A stretch of 64,000 nt of DNA, taken from the NCBI GenBank assembly GCA_034336665.1, contig JAPFBE010000002.1, forward strand, positions 31,165,406-31,229,405. Direction: 5' to 3'. Position numbers and translations under genes: made by a program. Numbering within the stretch: the first letter of the stretch is position 1; the number at the start of each line of letters is the position of its first letter. The notes below the pieces were generated by a model, which saw only the letters and a program-made list of their open reading frames with translations, did not search any database and was not told where the DNA came from. Origin of the DNA: Luscinia megarhynchos. Its lineage: Eukaryota; Chordata; Aves; Passeriformes; Turdidae. Below, piece by piece: positions 26,201 to 38,940 of this stretch.

Positions 26201-27660
26201 TGGGACTGCCTCAACTATTGGAATGTGCTGCAGTCATGGAACTAGATGTCTTTTAGCAGAGGCATCTCCAATGTCATCTGTTTTGCAAAAGGTTTCCTGA
26301 ATGGTAGAGTTTCAGCATGGTTGTGATTTGCTAGGAGTCTAGAAAATAAAAACAAAAAGATGAATTATGTTAGAGCAAGGACAGGTATTTGTAACAACTT
26401 TTAATAAAACTCATAGCAGAAATATACCTTTCATTAATGATGTTTTATTTTTTCTTGTTGTAGCATTTTCTGTAGGTTATATCTAGCATTTTTCAATTAA
26501 AATGAAAATAAACCACATTCACTTTACCTCTCACAGATGTTTTCTTTTACCACGTGCTTACAGTTTAGTTCTGCCTATCTTCCCCACCTCTCTTGATCAT
26601 TATGATTTTCTTTGGCTCTTATCTTAGCTTTGTCCAATCCTGCAATAACTCCTCCATCTGCTTGACATTAGGGCCCTCCTGAAGTAGAAACATAATTCTC
26701 AATGTGGCTAAAGCATTAGACGAGAAATATTTTTAGGATATAGGATCTATTTCTGCATCATAAGCCTTCCCACAAAGTGGAGCCTCACTTTAACTTGAGT
26801 GCCTGCATGTGATTGAAAAATAAATTGTTTTTTAAATAACCTCAAAAGAAGAAAGAATTCTTGCCTGCTTCCTGATATAGGAACTGCTGTTCCCAGTTAC
26901 CAAGCAGAGTGCCTGATAAAAGTAGCTGGTTCTCACCATGCTGAATGGGAAAAGCAGCAAATTTCACAAATTGGACTTGCTCTAAAAAAAGTTTTATGTA
27001 GATGCATTGGAAATGAGGAAGAGATTTTAAACATTAATGTTTATACAAACAGCAAATAACTACTGGAAAACTTTAAAATGCTTTTAACAAAAATAAAAAT
27101 GTTTATTGCTTTCAGCAAACATAAAGATCAGTTAAAAGAAATGCATCTGTATTTGCTGTTTCAAAACATTTAGGAAGATGTTGATTCCGGAGATGCATTA
27201 ACCATCTCTTTAACCTAAGCACTACTTTTCATTGCAAAACTATCTCCATGGGGAGTATGGATTACTATTTTCATTTGTCAGCTGTTAAAACACTTGAATA
27301 GTGGGAGCAATAGTAATGGTAGTATTCCCATCTCTTGTAGTTAGCAAAATGCAGGACTTGTTGGAATATTATTGTGCAAAATTTATATATTAACTGTAAG
27401 GAAAAAATCGAAAGAGCACTTCAAATTCTAAATTAATTTCCCTACACCCTTTGTAGACTGGGAAATTGTCTAGACAGAATAAATAGTTTTGTTCTTACGG
27501 AAGTTCATTGATGAGCTTTTCTAAGTACTGTTAAATGTAGGGTACAACTTTAATCACTACAGCAAAATTCTGTCCTTTCTGTCAGGTGCCCCTGAGCCTT
27601 TCTTCTGCCCACATTGTGTGCTGAAAATGAAAGGCATTTGTCGGCTGCTAAAAACAAACC
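23214..27660. other. Intergenic, no gene seen
   Basis: No recognisable exon or repeat. The longest ORF here (25,272-25,712, 146 codons, plus) has no domain, signal peptide or flanking splice context and is most likely chance. An A run lies near 24,700. Confidence 0.5.

Positions 27661-27688
<28 letters not shown>
27661..27688 (+). repeat. Poly(A) run, 28 nt
   Basis: 28 consecutive A with no recognisable retrotransposon or processed gene copy immediately upstream. Probably simple sequence. Confidence 0.9.
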
Positions 27689-27694
<6 letters not shown>

Positions 27695-28817
27695 TTTTCT
27701 ACTGTGAAAAGTCATGGAGATCACTTAAATGCATATCAGGCTTCTGCCTTTAAATTCAGAGTCCATTTACACTGGGATAAAAAGGGTGCTGCAGTTAAGA
27801 CAGACCTCTGGGAAATATACTAACTCTATAAATAAGCACTTTGTTACTTTGGGGACTTTCCAGTACTCTTCAGAGTCTTCTATGCAGTCTATCTCTGTGA
27901 CACTTCTATATAGGGTAATAGAGAAAAATGGTCATTCCACAAGTAAACTTCTTCTACACCAACTTTTATTTTATTTCCCCTTAGTCAAGAATAAACCTTC
28001 ACTTGAAGTTGTCAGATGAGATTATTGATCTGAGTCTAACAGCATAACTCTAGACAACAGTCCAGGAAGAAATAAAAAGTTGAGTTATTCTTTGCCCTCG
28101 CTTTTAATTCAAATTTGTTTTTAAACAAGGATAGCAAAGATTGGAGGAAAATGTAGCAAAGGACAGAAGTTAAAGCATAGTATCAAAGCAGTATCATGTT
28201 GTTTATGGCTTAGAATCCTGGGAGGCCTGCAGGAACAGCAGTGGACATGTGGCTATAGATCTCTCTGCACCTGGAGGATTCGACATACTGCGCTGATAGA
28301 ATAAAGACACTAAACTAAAATGACAAAAGACACTAAACAGGAGCAAAGTTGGAGCACTGACAATTTTGAACAAGGTCTGGCAGAAGCATCTTTCACCATG
28401 ATCTGGTGATTTGTCCTGCACGTTGTTGGAGGCAGATGCCCCTTCCCTACCTTCTCTAATTTCTTGCACTACTAACATTTTATGTTCTGAAAGTTTTACT
28501 CATGAAGTAGTTTGGCAGGCTGTAATTTTGTGTTGACATATGCCCCTCTGTATCATAGAAAATATTTCTGCAAGTTTAGAATAGAGAGGAAAGACACATC
28601 TTTTTTGAAAGCATTGTGGATGGCCTGGAGGCTTATTCAGTAACCAAAATTTTTATTTCAAACTAACTAACTATTGCAAATTCCAAAGCTTTCAATCCAT
28701 TGATTTATGAGGGAATTTTCTTGACTAGAATAAATGACAACTGCCGAGTAAAGATACAATGTGGATCCCACACTTCTAACCTGAGGCAGAGCTGGCTTGA
28801 GGCTTTGCAGAAGTAGT
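27689..28817. other. Intergenic, no gene seen
   Basis: A short direct repeat 'aaagacactaaac' occurs at about 28,304 and 28,326. No gene recognised. Confidence 0.5.
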
Positions 28818-29225
28818 CATAAAATCATGGAAAAGTTTAGGTTGGAAGAAGACTTTATAGATAGATCACTGAATCGAATTGTTAACCCAGCACTGTTAAC
28901 CACAGAACCATGTCCCTAAAAGCTACACAGACGTGTTTTAAATACCTCCAGGGATGGTGACTCCAGCACTTCCCAGGCAGCCTTTTCCATTACCTGATCA
29001 TGTTCTCAGTAAATACATTTTTCCTAATGTGCAATCTAAACCTTCCCTGGTGCAACTTGAGGCAGTTTCCTCTCATCCTGTCACTTGTGAGCAGATGTCA
29101 ACCCCAACCTCAGTACAGCCTCCTTTCAGGGAGTTGTAAAGAGCAACAAGGTCACCCCTGAGCCTCCTTTTCTGCAGGCTTTTCCCTCAGCCACCCTTCA
29201 TCAGGCTGTGCTCCAGAGCACCCAG
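28818..29225 (-). mobile_element. CR1 LINE fragment, antisense
   Basis: The + strand shows the reverse complement of the CR1 3' end ('atcatggaaaagtttagg'). It continues with 'aaatacctccagggatggtg', 'ctcctttcagggagttgtaa' and 'ggtcacccctgagcctcc', and fades near 29,225. It is truncated at the 5' end and has no intact ORF. Confidence 0.92.
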
Positions 29226-30851
29226 GACAGAAGGCTGGCACCCCTACCTAGGCACTGTGGGACAAACAGGACCCCTGGGGCAATGGGGGTGAGTGAGGGA
29301 CGACACACTGTGTGGCTGGGAAGCAGAATGGAAGAGGAAGGTTGTGATAAGAAAACTCCAGGACTCCAGTGGCCCCATTACTGTGCCCCACTGAGAGCTG
29401 AGAATGCTGATCATTTGCTTTGCCTCATCATCCATCTTGAAGAAAATCTTAATTTTGACACCCACAGGGACACCAGAAGGATGAACACAACACCAGAGAA
29501 AATGCATAGCTATCAATAATTTTCTTGCATAACAATTTTAACATCATTATTAATGCAGATAAATAATACAATTTTTGCAGTATACTGTTAAAAGTAGACA
29601 TTAAAACATTAGCTAGGCTAACAATAAATTCTTGCTTCTACATATATGCCTATATTAATATATTGATTGCAAAAATATTCTGTTTCAGCAAATTCTCTCC
29701 CAGCATTCCAGAGCTTGCAACTCAGTGACCACCTGGGTCAGATGTGGTAATTTGGTAATTGATAACTTTGAGTTAATTTTCTTCCCTATGGAATTGTCCA
29801 GCTGACCCTTAACTCACAGAAACTTCCAGCATTCACACAATCTAAGGAAAAGGCATTTAGAAGGTAAGCTATAGGATGCATAGAAAATTGCCTCTATGTG
29901 TTTGTATGAACTTGGATTCAGCTTGTTTTCCTGATGCCTACTAAGTTGCTAAGCAGCAACCACTACCATTCTTTTTTTTTCCACCAGCTGACCTTTCCTG
30001 TACCTCCAGAGGCTTTTGGTTTGTACCACAATTACACCACATGGACTTCTTTTAGGACCTTGCTGCTTCCTTGTGCCTGACACAAGACTCTTGTCTTCCC
30101 TTTCCATCCTTCTCTAGAGGATGCAGACAGGTTTGCTCTGCAGATACTTGTGCCTCCTGCAGCTGGTCTATTATTAAGAAGCTGCCTTGCAAAAATGACT
30201 GGCACTTCTGGGCTCCCTGTTGCTATTTTTAGCTGGCAGCTCAAGGCTTGAGATGTCATGAAAAATGACCTTCCCAAGGAAAATTGCATTTGTAGATTAG
30301 CATAGTAAAGTGGGAATAATTCCTGCTCTCAGGGAACCTGTTTAGATGAAAGAAGCCTCAGGGTCTCTGCATACATGAGATACCAAACATAGGAAATCAC
30401 AAAACCTGTTAAAAGTTCTCCATTTTCCAAGATTAAATGCTTAATTTATTCAATCAATTACAGGGCAGTTTGGAGAAGCTTTAAATACAGAAAAGGTGCA
30501 AATGGTACAATGTATATCTTGCCAAAGCTGCATTCTTAAAACCAGCATCTGGAAAGCAAAAACCAGGACTTAAATTCAGATTGCTGAGCTAAATGCACCA
30601 ACCATGGAGCAGAAGAGGAGAGGGGAATGGAAGTGGAGGAGAATGGCAGCCAGTGCTAACCTCAGAGCAGATAATCATCCATTTAAGGCACTTAGGCAGA
30701 GCCTGTGACAGGGTCCCTCTGGCAAAGTAGGTGGCCAAGTACCAATCTAATGGCTCCTACCTGAAATTATGTACAGATAGGTTTGGAGAGCCTTTGCCCT
30801 GGAATGACTCAGACTCTTCTAAGTTTGTTCATAAGCACAAATACAAGAGTA
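29226..30851. other. Intergenic, no gene seen
   Basis: Mixed sequence with no recognisable exon. Short ORFs on both strands at 29.2-29.5 kb overlap each other and show no domain. Confidence 0.5.
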
Positions 30852-30899
30852 ACATATATATATATGTGTGTGTGTATATATATATATATATGTATATGT
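30852..30899 (+). repeat. Alternating (TA)n/(TG)n dinucleotide tract
   Basis: 48 nt of perfect purine-pyrimidine alternation. TA units flank a central TG block at about 30,865-30,875. A 13-nt A run follows. The TA part is self-complementary. Confidence 0.95.
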
Positions 30900-31967
30900 C
30901 TATATTAAAAAAAAAAAAAGGTAGCTTTGTAATGTTGGTTGCAATGTTGGTCTTAAGATACCTAAATCCTTTCCAAACAATTATGTGGGCCTGTATGTAA
31001 ACATCTTTTTCCATCTTTCTAGAGTGGTAGGAAAAAGGACAAATCATAACTTGTGCAATAATGAGCACTAATTATATATATTTTTATAGAACTGAAAAAA
31101 GAAGAGTCACTTTTAAAGACACACAGATTTCAGGGAAGTGCATTGTGCCAATTAGATTTAGTAGTACCATTAGGAAATAAAATTGTGTTATTCACACAAT
31201 GATCAGTCACATTTGCAGACATTAGTTCCCTGGAAACTTGTCAAAGCTTTAGAGCACAGCTGTCAGGGCAAAAATCACAGAAAAAGAATACTTTACAAAC
31301 AATTTGCAATCGACCTTTAAATGTTATTTTCATCAATGAAACTAAAAATTTGGAAAATTTCTCAGAATAATCTCTTATGCCTGACTAAAATGATATTGTA
31401 TTCTGCTTGTGTATTACTTTATATACCTACATATATTTACATACACAAATACAAATCTAACTGATATGCATACCTATGTACATGAATTATATGTATATAC
31501 TAGATTAGATAATTCTTTTACCTGCAGTAGGTTTCCAAACATTCCTTTTGGACAAAAATAGGACAAAAATGTTAGGAACAGAAGCACTTTCATCACTTTC
31601 TTTATGTCTAATAATGATCTTAGCAAGAGTGAAGATGAAATTTTTCCCCTAGATGTTTAGAAGTACACAATCAGATTTTGGTTGGTTGGTTTGTTTGTTT
31701 CTCTTGTCTGGTGCACCAAGTGCTGACCACTGGCAGAGTTTCCAACTTGAATTGAAATATATTTAATATAACTCTATGGTTCCAATGCAGCAAAAAAACC
31801 AGAGAGACAGAATAAATAATTTAATCTGGTTTACTATGCTCCTAAATAAGAGTTTCATGCATGGAGGAAATATTGTCTCCCCAGTGTATTATCTAGGATA
31901 TACACAAGACATGCTGTCACAGTGTGATTTGGGTTTGCCAATTTTAATATATTTAGTTTCCTTTAGA
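30900..31967. other. Intergenic, no gene seen
   Basis: A/T-rich, with scattered short TA-rich stretches near 31,430-31,510 and a tandem 11-mer (GGACAAAAATA) near 31,550. No gene recognised. Confidence 0.5.
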
Positions 31968-33165
31968 GATAGGATTCAGGAGCAGAGGCAAAGCAGGCTT
32001 AAAACTTAAAAGAGTGTAAGAAGAAATTTATTAATAACACAAAAAGAATTTAGAATAAGATTCCTAGATTGTTTCCTCCTCCCCCTCCCTTCATTCCACA
32101 TTTCTTAACAACAACATCCAGAGAACACTTCAGTCAGTTACCTACTTAAATAATCATTTCAGTTCACTCTAGAGAGAAAAGTTCCTTTTTTCGTTATAGC
32201 TTAGGGGGTGTCTTCACCTTCACAGTCTGCATCCGCCCGGACCTACAAAACTATGATTTCCTCCCATTCCCACAGTCCTTCCAGAGCTGTGCTATGGGTT
32301 ACGATGCACACATGGGGTACTACTTTTAAAGGCAGGCTGCTGAGAAACAAAATTCTCTTCATCTCCTTCTCTATCAAATGTCTCTATTCATATTCCAGTC
32401 TCAAAACACAGAACTCCATTTCCCCAAGTCAAAAAGTCCTCTTCTCGAGCACCCCAAACCTCCCCAAGTATATTTCACAGTTTAAAGGAATTTTAGTGTA
32501 GTCACAGTCCCCTTATAGCCCCACAAAAAAGGTTTTCAGCTACTCATCAGTTGCATCTTTTCAATCTCTTCCCATCAGAAACTTTATCTTCATTCCACTG
32601 ACTTCTGTAGACTCCATGCTTTATATCTTCTCATTCAGGGGAACTCAGGAGATCGAGAATCTTATCCAGGCATGAAAAAAATTAAAATTGCATCCAGATT
32701 GTGAAGAAGCCACATGGACAGCTGGAGGCCTCTTCTCTCAGAACAGGGAGGGGGGAAGGGAGAGCCTTTGGTGGCTCCCTGATCCCCCCGCTTGGCCACG
32801 CCACGTGGAGAGGGGAGCTGAGCCAAGCTGAACTGAGCCAAGCCGAGGGCCACCAGGGCTGGGCCAAGCCCGGAGCTGGAGCCGGGCCTGGGCCCCGGTC
32901 AGAGACCACCGCACCTCCCGAGGCCAGAAGCCGAAAAGAGGGCTAGTTAGCTTGATCCAATGTGATTTGTGAAAGCGAAGTAACTTTTAATTGGTTTCCC
33001 GAGCTGTCCACTACTTAATCAGCTCTCTGATTGGTCCCAGCAGCTCACAGGAGAAGCCCCCAGAGATGGGACAGCCCTCCTACTCCCCGGTCTCATGGTG
33101 CTTTTTCCCTCAGGTGGCTCCACCCCTCCCCACTTCCATGTGTAATCAGCACACATGCAAAGCGC
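31968..33165 (-). mobile_element. Probable ERV LTR, antisense, with GC-rich U3
   Basis: Read on the minus strand, the right part (32,985-33,040) has two CCAAT boxes, seen as ATTGG on the + strand. A GC-rich segment with several CpG follows (32,740-32,945), then a TATAAAG block near 32,625. A poly(A) signal AATAAA lies near 32,028, followed by a U5-like end reading 'aagcctgctttgcctctgc' and 'tcctgaatcct'. That is the order of a complete retroviral LTR with its leader. The outer limits are not defined by a target-site duplication, and the family is not certain. No retroviral genes are present. Confidence 0.6.
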
Positions 33166-34746
33166 AGATATATTATTATAAAAGAGACATATAATTTGCA
33201 ATTTTTTTTCCTACTTCAGAAAGGAAAAGAAAATGTGCAGGTATTGACTGCTAAAAAAACCAGTTTCCTACATGATATTAGAGATTAGTATGACATTACA
33301 GATGAAAACAAGAGTTATTATTTTATAATATAAGGAGTCTCAGTATTATAAAGAAATCTGTTGTGTCCTTAAATCTGTTCTTTTTTCTACTTTTACTCAG
33401 GACTTCCTTCCATACCTGTTTTGTTTCTGTTCCTGATATTAGAAAAAATTAACATAACTTTTCTAATTTATCTTTACAGAAACACTAGGAATAAAGGTTT
33501 GTTGCTTAGTACTTTAGTGTAATAAAGGTTTGGTGCTTACTACCTTAGGGTAATAATCTGAATTGCCTATTAGAGACTTTTTTCCTGTTAGGTTCAAAAT
33601 GCATCCATGACTTGCTAGTCAAACAAAGAGAAAAAAATGCTTATAACACTCTCTCAAATACAGAACACTGACTGCATTTTTTATAGCATCATCATTTGCT
33701 ATTGATTATTCCCAAGGAACATCAACCTAATAGACAGAGTGGCAGTCTTCTAACTTCTCTGTGTGTGAGGCTTAGATATATTTAAAGACATGTTAGAAGA
33801 GGAACATGCTGTGGGGAACATTGCAATGAACACTGGTTCTTCAACTCCACTGATAAATGTGACAAAAAATATTTTACAATTGATGTTCCAAAAACATCTA
33901 GTAAAACATAATAAAAGAAAAAGTAAGGATGGTAAAAGCGTAGGCACGTGTTACGTTAATGACGGTTCTTCTTTTTATTAGTAGCAATCCCACAGATGCC
34001 TGAGGAAGCACATTTGCCTTTGTTAAAACAAATCCATTCTAGAAACTGTTCTGACATTCATCATTAAAACATTTTATGTGAGTAGTCTTTCTTACTGTAT
34101 TATTAAACCATTCATTAACATGATAGATAAAAACTCCATTCCACTGAGAATCTCCCGTGGCATTGCAGAAATGTACCAGAATGCCTGGCAACGACTAAAT
34201 ATGCCATGACAGGGAAACAATGGAACAATGTAACTTAACATTAGGCTTTTCCAACTGTGGAATATTTCTATTGTGCTATTTAGCATACATACCAAAGTAA
34301 ATTTCCTCTTACAATAAATAAAGGAATAAATAAATTCCATTTGTACCAGAATTGAATCTAGGCAGCACAGCCTGCAATATGATTGCTAAAATAAGACTAA
34401 AACAAAGATGGAAAACTTTCAGTTACAGCACTGCCTCATTATAAGTTCCTGATACAGCTCTTAAATGTGCCTGGGCAGCCTGAACTGTATCTCTGTAATT
34501 GAGCAAATAGCAAATTATCGTACCTGAAATACCTGAAACTGCACAGGCTTTAGAGAGCAATGTATTTAGGCTTGAAGGAAGACATCACCAGCCTTTTATT
34601 TCTTCAGTCTTCTCTGGGGAAAACTATATTTTCAAAACCTGGATTTATAGGTAATTTTTTCACACTATCACTGAAGTATTTAAGCACTTCACAGCCTTCA
34701 TCATCTCATGTAGTGTCCCTGTTATACCTTGGAAACAGATAAAACA
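33166..34746. other. Intergenic with a short tandem duplication
   Basis: No gene recognised. A 31-bp unit is repeated twice at 33,490-33,551 (see separate entry). Confidence 0.5.
33490..33551 (+). repeat. 31-bp tandem duplication
   Basis: The unit beginning AATAAAGGTTTG occurs at 33,490-33,520 and again at 33,521-33,551 with a few substitutions. A further partial AATAA follows. This is a simple local duplication. Confidence 0.85.
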
Positions 34747-35270
34747 GAATCACAAAATCAGGCAATGACTAAACTGGAAGGACCTCTGAAGACTCTCTAG
34801 TCCAAAGCTCCTGCTCAAAACAGAGTCACCTACAGCAAGTTACTCAGGGTTATGTCCAGAAATCCCTGTGGATGGACACTCCATAATCTTTCCGGACTAC
34901 CCATTCCAGTGCTCACTCAGCTTCACAGTAAAAGCAGTGTTCTTCTCAGGGTTGAGTAGAATTTCCTGTGAGTCAGCTTCTGCCCATTGCCTCTTGTCCT
35001 GTCACCGGGCACTACTGAGAAAAACATGGCTCCATTTTATCTACATCCTCTTTGAGCCTTGTCTTCTTCAGGTTGAACAGTACCAGTTCTCTTGCCCTTT
35101 CACCATGTGACACATGCTCCAGTCCCTTCATCATCCTCGTGGTTCTTCACTCTTGCCCCAGAATGCCAATGTCTTGCACTGGGAAACCCAGCACTCCAGA
35201 CCCGGCCTCACCAGTGCTGAGCAGAAGGAAAAGTGCTGGCAGTGCTCTTCCTAACAGGCTCAGGGTGCCC
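34747..35270 (-). mobile_element. CR1 LINE fragment, antisense
   Basis: The + strand carries the reverse complement of a CR1 3' half. It starts with the tail-like 'agaatcacaaaatcaggc', then shows 'gccattgcctcttgtcctgt' with one base difference, 'ttcttcaggttgaacag', and 'cagacccggcctcaccagtg'. It is truncated on the 5' side near 35,270. Confidence 0.88.
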
Positions 35271-35407
35271 AAGGAACAGGATAGAGGACTCTCACAAATG
35301 AAGTGAACTGTACAACAACTTGGAAATGAGCTTGTAACTCTCAAAATCAGAGCTCCCATTTCCCTGCAACCCACTCCACTGACTCTAGCTTAAAAGCTGA
35401 AGTTATT

Positions 35408-35825
35408 AATCCTTAATAATCGGGGTTGGAAGGGACCAGTAAAGGTCATCTAATCCACCCCCCCTGCAATGAGGAGGGACTTCTTTAAGTAGATCAGGTT
35501 GCTCAGAGGTCTGTCCAACCTGGCATTGAATACTTCCAAGAATAGGGCATCTACCACTTCTCCAGTCAATCTCCTCCACTGTTTTATCACCCTCATTGTA
35601 AAAAATGTTTTCCTTTTATCTAGTTTAGACCAACCCTCTTTTAGTTTAAAATCATTACCCCTTGTCCAATCACAACAGGCCTTACTAAAAAGTTTTTCCC
35701 CATCTTTCTTACAGGCCCTTTAGATACTGGAAGGTGCTCGAAGGCCTCCCTGGAGCTTTCTCTTCTCTGGGCTGAGCAGACCCCAGATCTCCCAGCCTGT
35801 CCTCATAGGAAAGGGCTGTAAGTTT
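35408..35825 (-). mobile_element. CR1 LINE fragment, antisense
   Basis: It begins near 'ggggttggaagggacc' on the + strand (the reverse complement of the CR1 3' end). It continues through 'aaaaaatgttttcctttt', 'atcattaccccttgtccaat' and 'agatactggaaggtgctcg' to 'cagcctgtcctcatagga'. It lies about 140 bp from the previous CR1 in the same orientation. Because each carries its own 3' terminus, they are two insertions and not one split copy. Confidence 0.94.
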
Positions 35826-38800
35826 GGGCAAAAGACCAAGTTCTTCTACAGTGTGTCCTTCACATGGAATGGTGGTTGGAAGTGTAACAGATTATACAAA
35901 CTGCACCAAAGCCTGAAGGAGAAGGTGTCCATGAATCTTGGATGATTTCAAGGCACTGCAAAAGCAACACACTAAAGGACATCTAAAATATTTTCTCTGA
36001 TCTACAGAGGGAAAAACAACTAATTGGGATTTCTAACAGAACTCAAATGCTGGCATCAGAGATTGCTGTGCAGCATACAATAGCATAAACTAAGCCTAGC
36101 CTGAGAAGCACACACTACTTTGCAGTGAATCTCCAGTTCCTGGAGGCTGAATGGAGTTCTGTATCATAGTGCTGACATGCAGCTTGTAGCATGAAACAGA
36201 GACAGCCCAACCCACCTGGAATTTCAGTGCACCTTGGAGGCTGACATGCTATACTTTGAGGACTTTTTTGAGTGATGTAGGAGACTCGCATGAAAAGAGG
36301 GAGTGCAAGAATAATTCCATATATAAATTTTTGGTATTCTCATGAGCAGTGCAGATCAGAGGAACCCAGCTTAAGCACATACTACTGTTCCAGTGGTTAT
36401 TCAAATTGCTAGAAAGGTATCTGGAATTGGAAAATTTCAGCACAATACTATGAAAAATTTACAATTGCAGTTAATTGCAGTTGGCAGAGCTGAGAGAACC
36501 TTCAACACTGAAGAATATTACTGCAGTCAAACTGCATTTAACAGCCAAACTGCTCAAAGTCCTTGTTTGGCCCTCATTTTTCTTTGATTTGAATTTTGTA
36601 AAATAATTGTGTTATTTGTCCTCACAACACTGAGCAGAGGGCATGTCATTACTCTCACTGCTGGTATGCTGAGGTACACAAAGGCCAGAAAACAATTTAA
36701 GCACCTGATTCTTAAAAGCTCCTTCTTATTCCATTGAGCATTTTTATTTCCAGCAGTAAAGCTACTTAGATGCTTGAAGTTTTGCTCTTGTACATGGTCT
36801 CATCCTTTTTTTACTGTACTCGTGCACCTTACTAGAACAAAGTTTGGAGGCCCGCTCAAGAATGCTCTGTGCCCACCTGACTCTGACACCTGCCACACTG
36901 CTTAGCATGGTCCCTAACACAGGTTTGCCCACACCTACCCACAGTCTCTGTGACAGCTGAACCAAAGACCAAGAACACCAGGCAGCATGGACAAGACTGT
37001 ACCACACTTGTTTGACCTGCACTGTCCTTCAGTGCACTTGCAGGGGAATCCCATTTTTATACACATCATAATGCCACATGCCACATCATAATGCATGCAA
37101 CACATGGCTTCTGTTTCAGCAATTACCAGCTGCCTTTCAGCACTCCCCTTGCCTCGGACACTATGAAGAAAAGGTAGGCAGAAACCTGGTGTTTACATCC
37201 TGGGTCACAGAAACACCCCATGGAGGGACTTAAAGCAAGTTGCTATGTCATACACACAGGTCAAGCCAGCCATGCCAGATGTTCAAAGCTCATGGCCACA
37301 GAAGACTCTTTAGCCCTGTTTAATGCATTGGTAGAGATGTAGTTGCAGGTGAACAATTGTCTCTAAATATGACATGGACCCTTAGGTTAAGTGTGTTCCA
37401 GCCAGTACAGCCAGGAGACATGTCCCAGCAGGAGCAGTGTCTCCAACTCCCTTTCACTAGGATAATGATCTGTTTATTGTTGAGAATGTTCTCCTAGAAA
37501 ACCACTGATGTAGATTTGAATCTTCCATTTGTTTTTCAGAGGAAATGGGATCTTCGAGTTCTGCTACCTATCAAAATCTTCCACTCAGTCAAACTGAAAT
37601 ATGTCAAACTGCATAACTCAAATTTCAGAGCTGTGGCATTAGGCATTATGGCATACAACTGATTCTCTCCAAATTACTGACTTGCTTAGGGCCACCTCTG
37701 ATATCAAGGTACAGAGAACCAGACTTGTAAGCACCTATGCCATCCACACAGCTGCTCTCCTGCTTCTAACCCAGAAGTTTGGCTCTTGTTTGGCCTGACC
37801 AGCCGTGGTTCCAGAGTCACTGTCAGAAATGTACCTGCTATAGGCATCTCTGATTAGTCTTCTGTAGGCTCAGATGCAGGAGCACACAGAGGCCACCAAG
37901 GCTGGGAGTCCATAGGACACACATCAGTGAATACTAATTAGAGCCTCTCCTTTGCAGCACAACCCACATAGTTGGAAAATGGCTTTGTCATACCAGCTTA
38001 AGCACCTGGTTTTCAGACATGACATGCTTAGGGATTACATCCCAAGTAATTGCTTTTCAGGTCCTTTCCTTGGAAAGCCTGCTACCAAAACCCTCACGCA
38101 TCTTTGATGCACTTGTGGATTTTCTCTGATTTAGAACAGAACAGTTACATTTAAATTTAGTTAAATATTTAATATCCATCTTTCTCAGAGTGAATAGCAA
38201 TGCTCTCTAAACTTTCTTAGTTATGTACCCACAGGAATGCTTTTTCAGTCTTCCCTGTTGCTGCCAGCTAAATGCGAGAAATATGGATTTTTGCTAGCAA
38301 GTGTGTGAGCTCTTCCTTCAGATTTGTGAAGTTCCAGACACAATTCTTTGGTGTATACTGCTCTGCCTGACCTCCTCTTTCTTCTAAATAACATTGAAAC
38401 TACTGTCACTGGCTCAGTCTCCCCTCCCTATTGTTCCTTTCTTTACAAGCTCTTTTTCCCCCTGGCAATTCAATTTTCTGAGTTTCTGTGGTGTAATTTT
38501 AATCTTTTCTATGGTTTTCTAGGATTTTTTTTCAAAGGCCATAAGGTCTTATCTGACAGGTCCTTCCTGCTGCTGTTTCCTGTTCTTCAGGCTTAATGTG
38601 GCTTGTGTAAGTTTGTAGTAATTTAGTCAAAATGAATGAAAATGTGTGCTAAATTACCAGAGCTCAAGAGCCTGCACTTCCTCATTATTTTGGTAATTGA
38701 GAGAGCCTAAAGAAGTACCATAAATACCTCAGAGTTGCTCACCACGCAGAAGTATTTTAATCTTCAGACTTAAATCTCTTCACAAAATGCCTTTTGCGTT

Positions 38801-38837
38801 TTCTTCCTGCTTTTATCCAGCAGCCTCAAAGCATTTT
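35826..38837. other. Intergenic, no gene seen
   Basis: A direct repeat 'cacatcataatgc' occurs twice at 37,062 and 37,082. No exon or transposon recognised. Confidence 0.5.
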
Positions 38838-38940
38838 GGGAAAAAAAAAACCAAAACCAAAGAACAACAACAAAAAAACCCAAACAAACCCCCTCGCCCC
38901 CCCCCAAAAAAACCACAACAACAACAACCAAAACCCACGT
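38838..38940 (+). repeat. A/C-rich low-complexity tract
   Basis: Runs of A interspersed with CC, CAA and a run of nine C. Nearly G- and T-free for about 100 nt. Confidence 0.85.

Noticed and set aside
27661..27688. Poly(A) run as tail of a processed pseudogene or SINE
   Set aside because: No gene-like or SINE-like sequence lies upstream and no flanking duplication was seen. Simple sequence is more likely.
32662..32946. Overlapping ORFs in the GC-rich block
   Set aside because: They lie in the probable LTR U3 region on both strands and are a by-product of GC richness.
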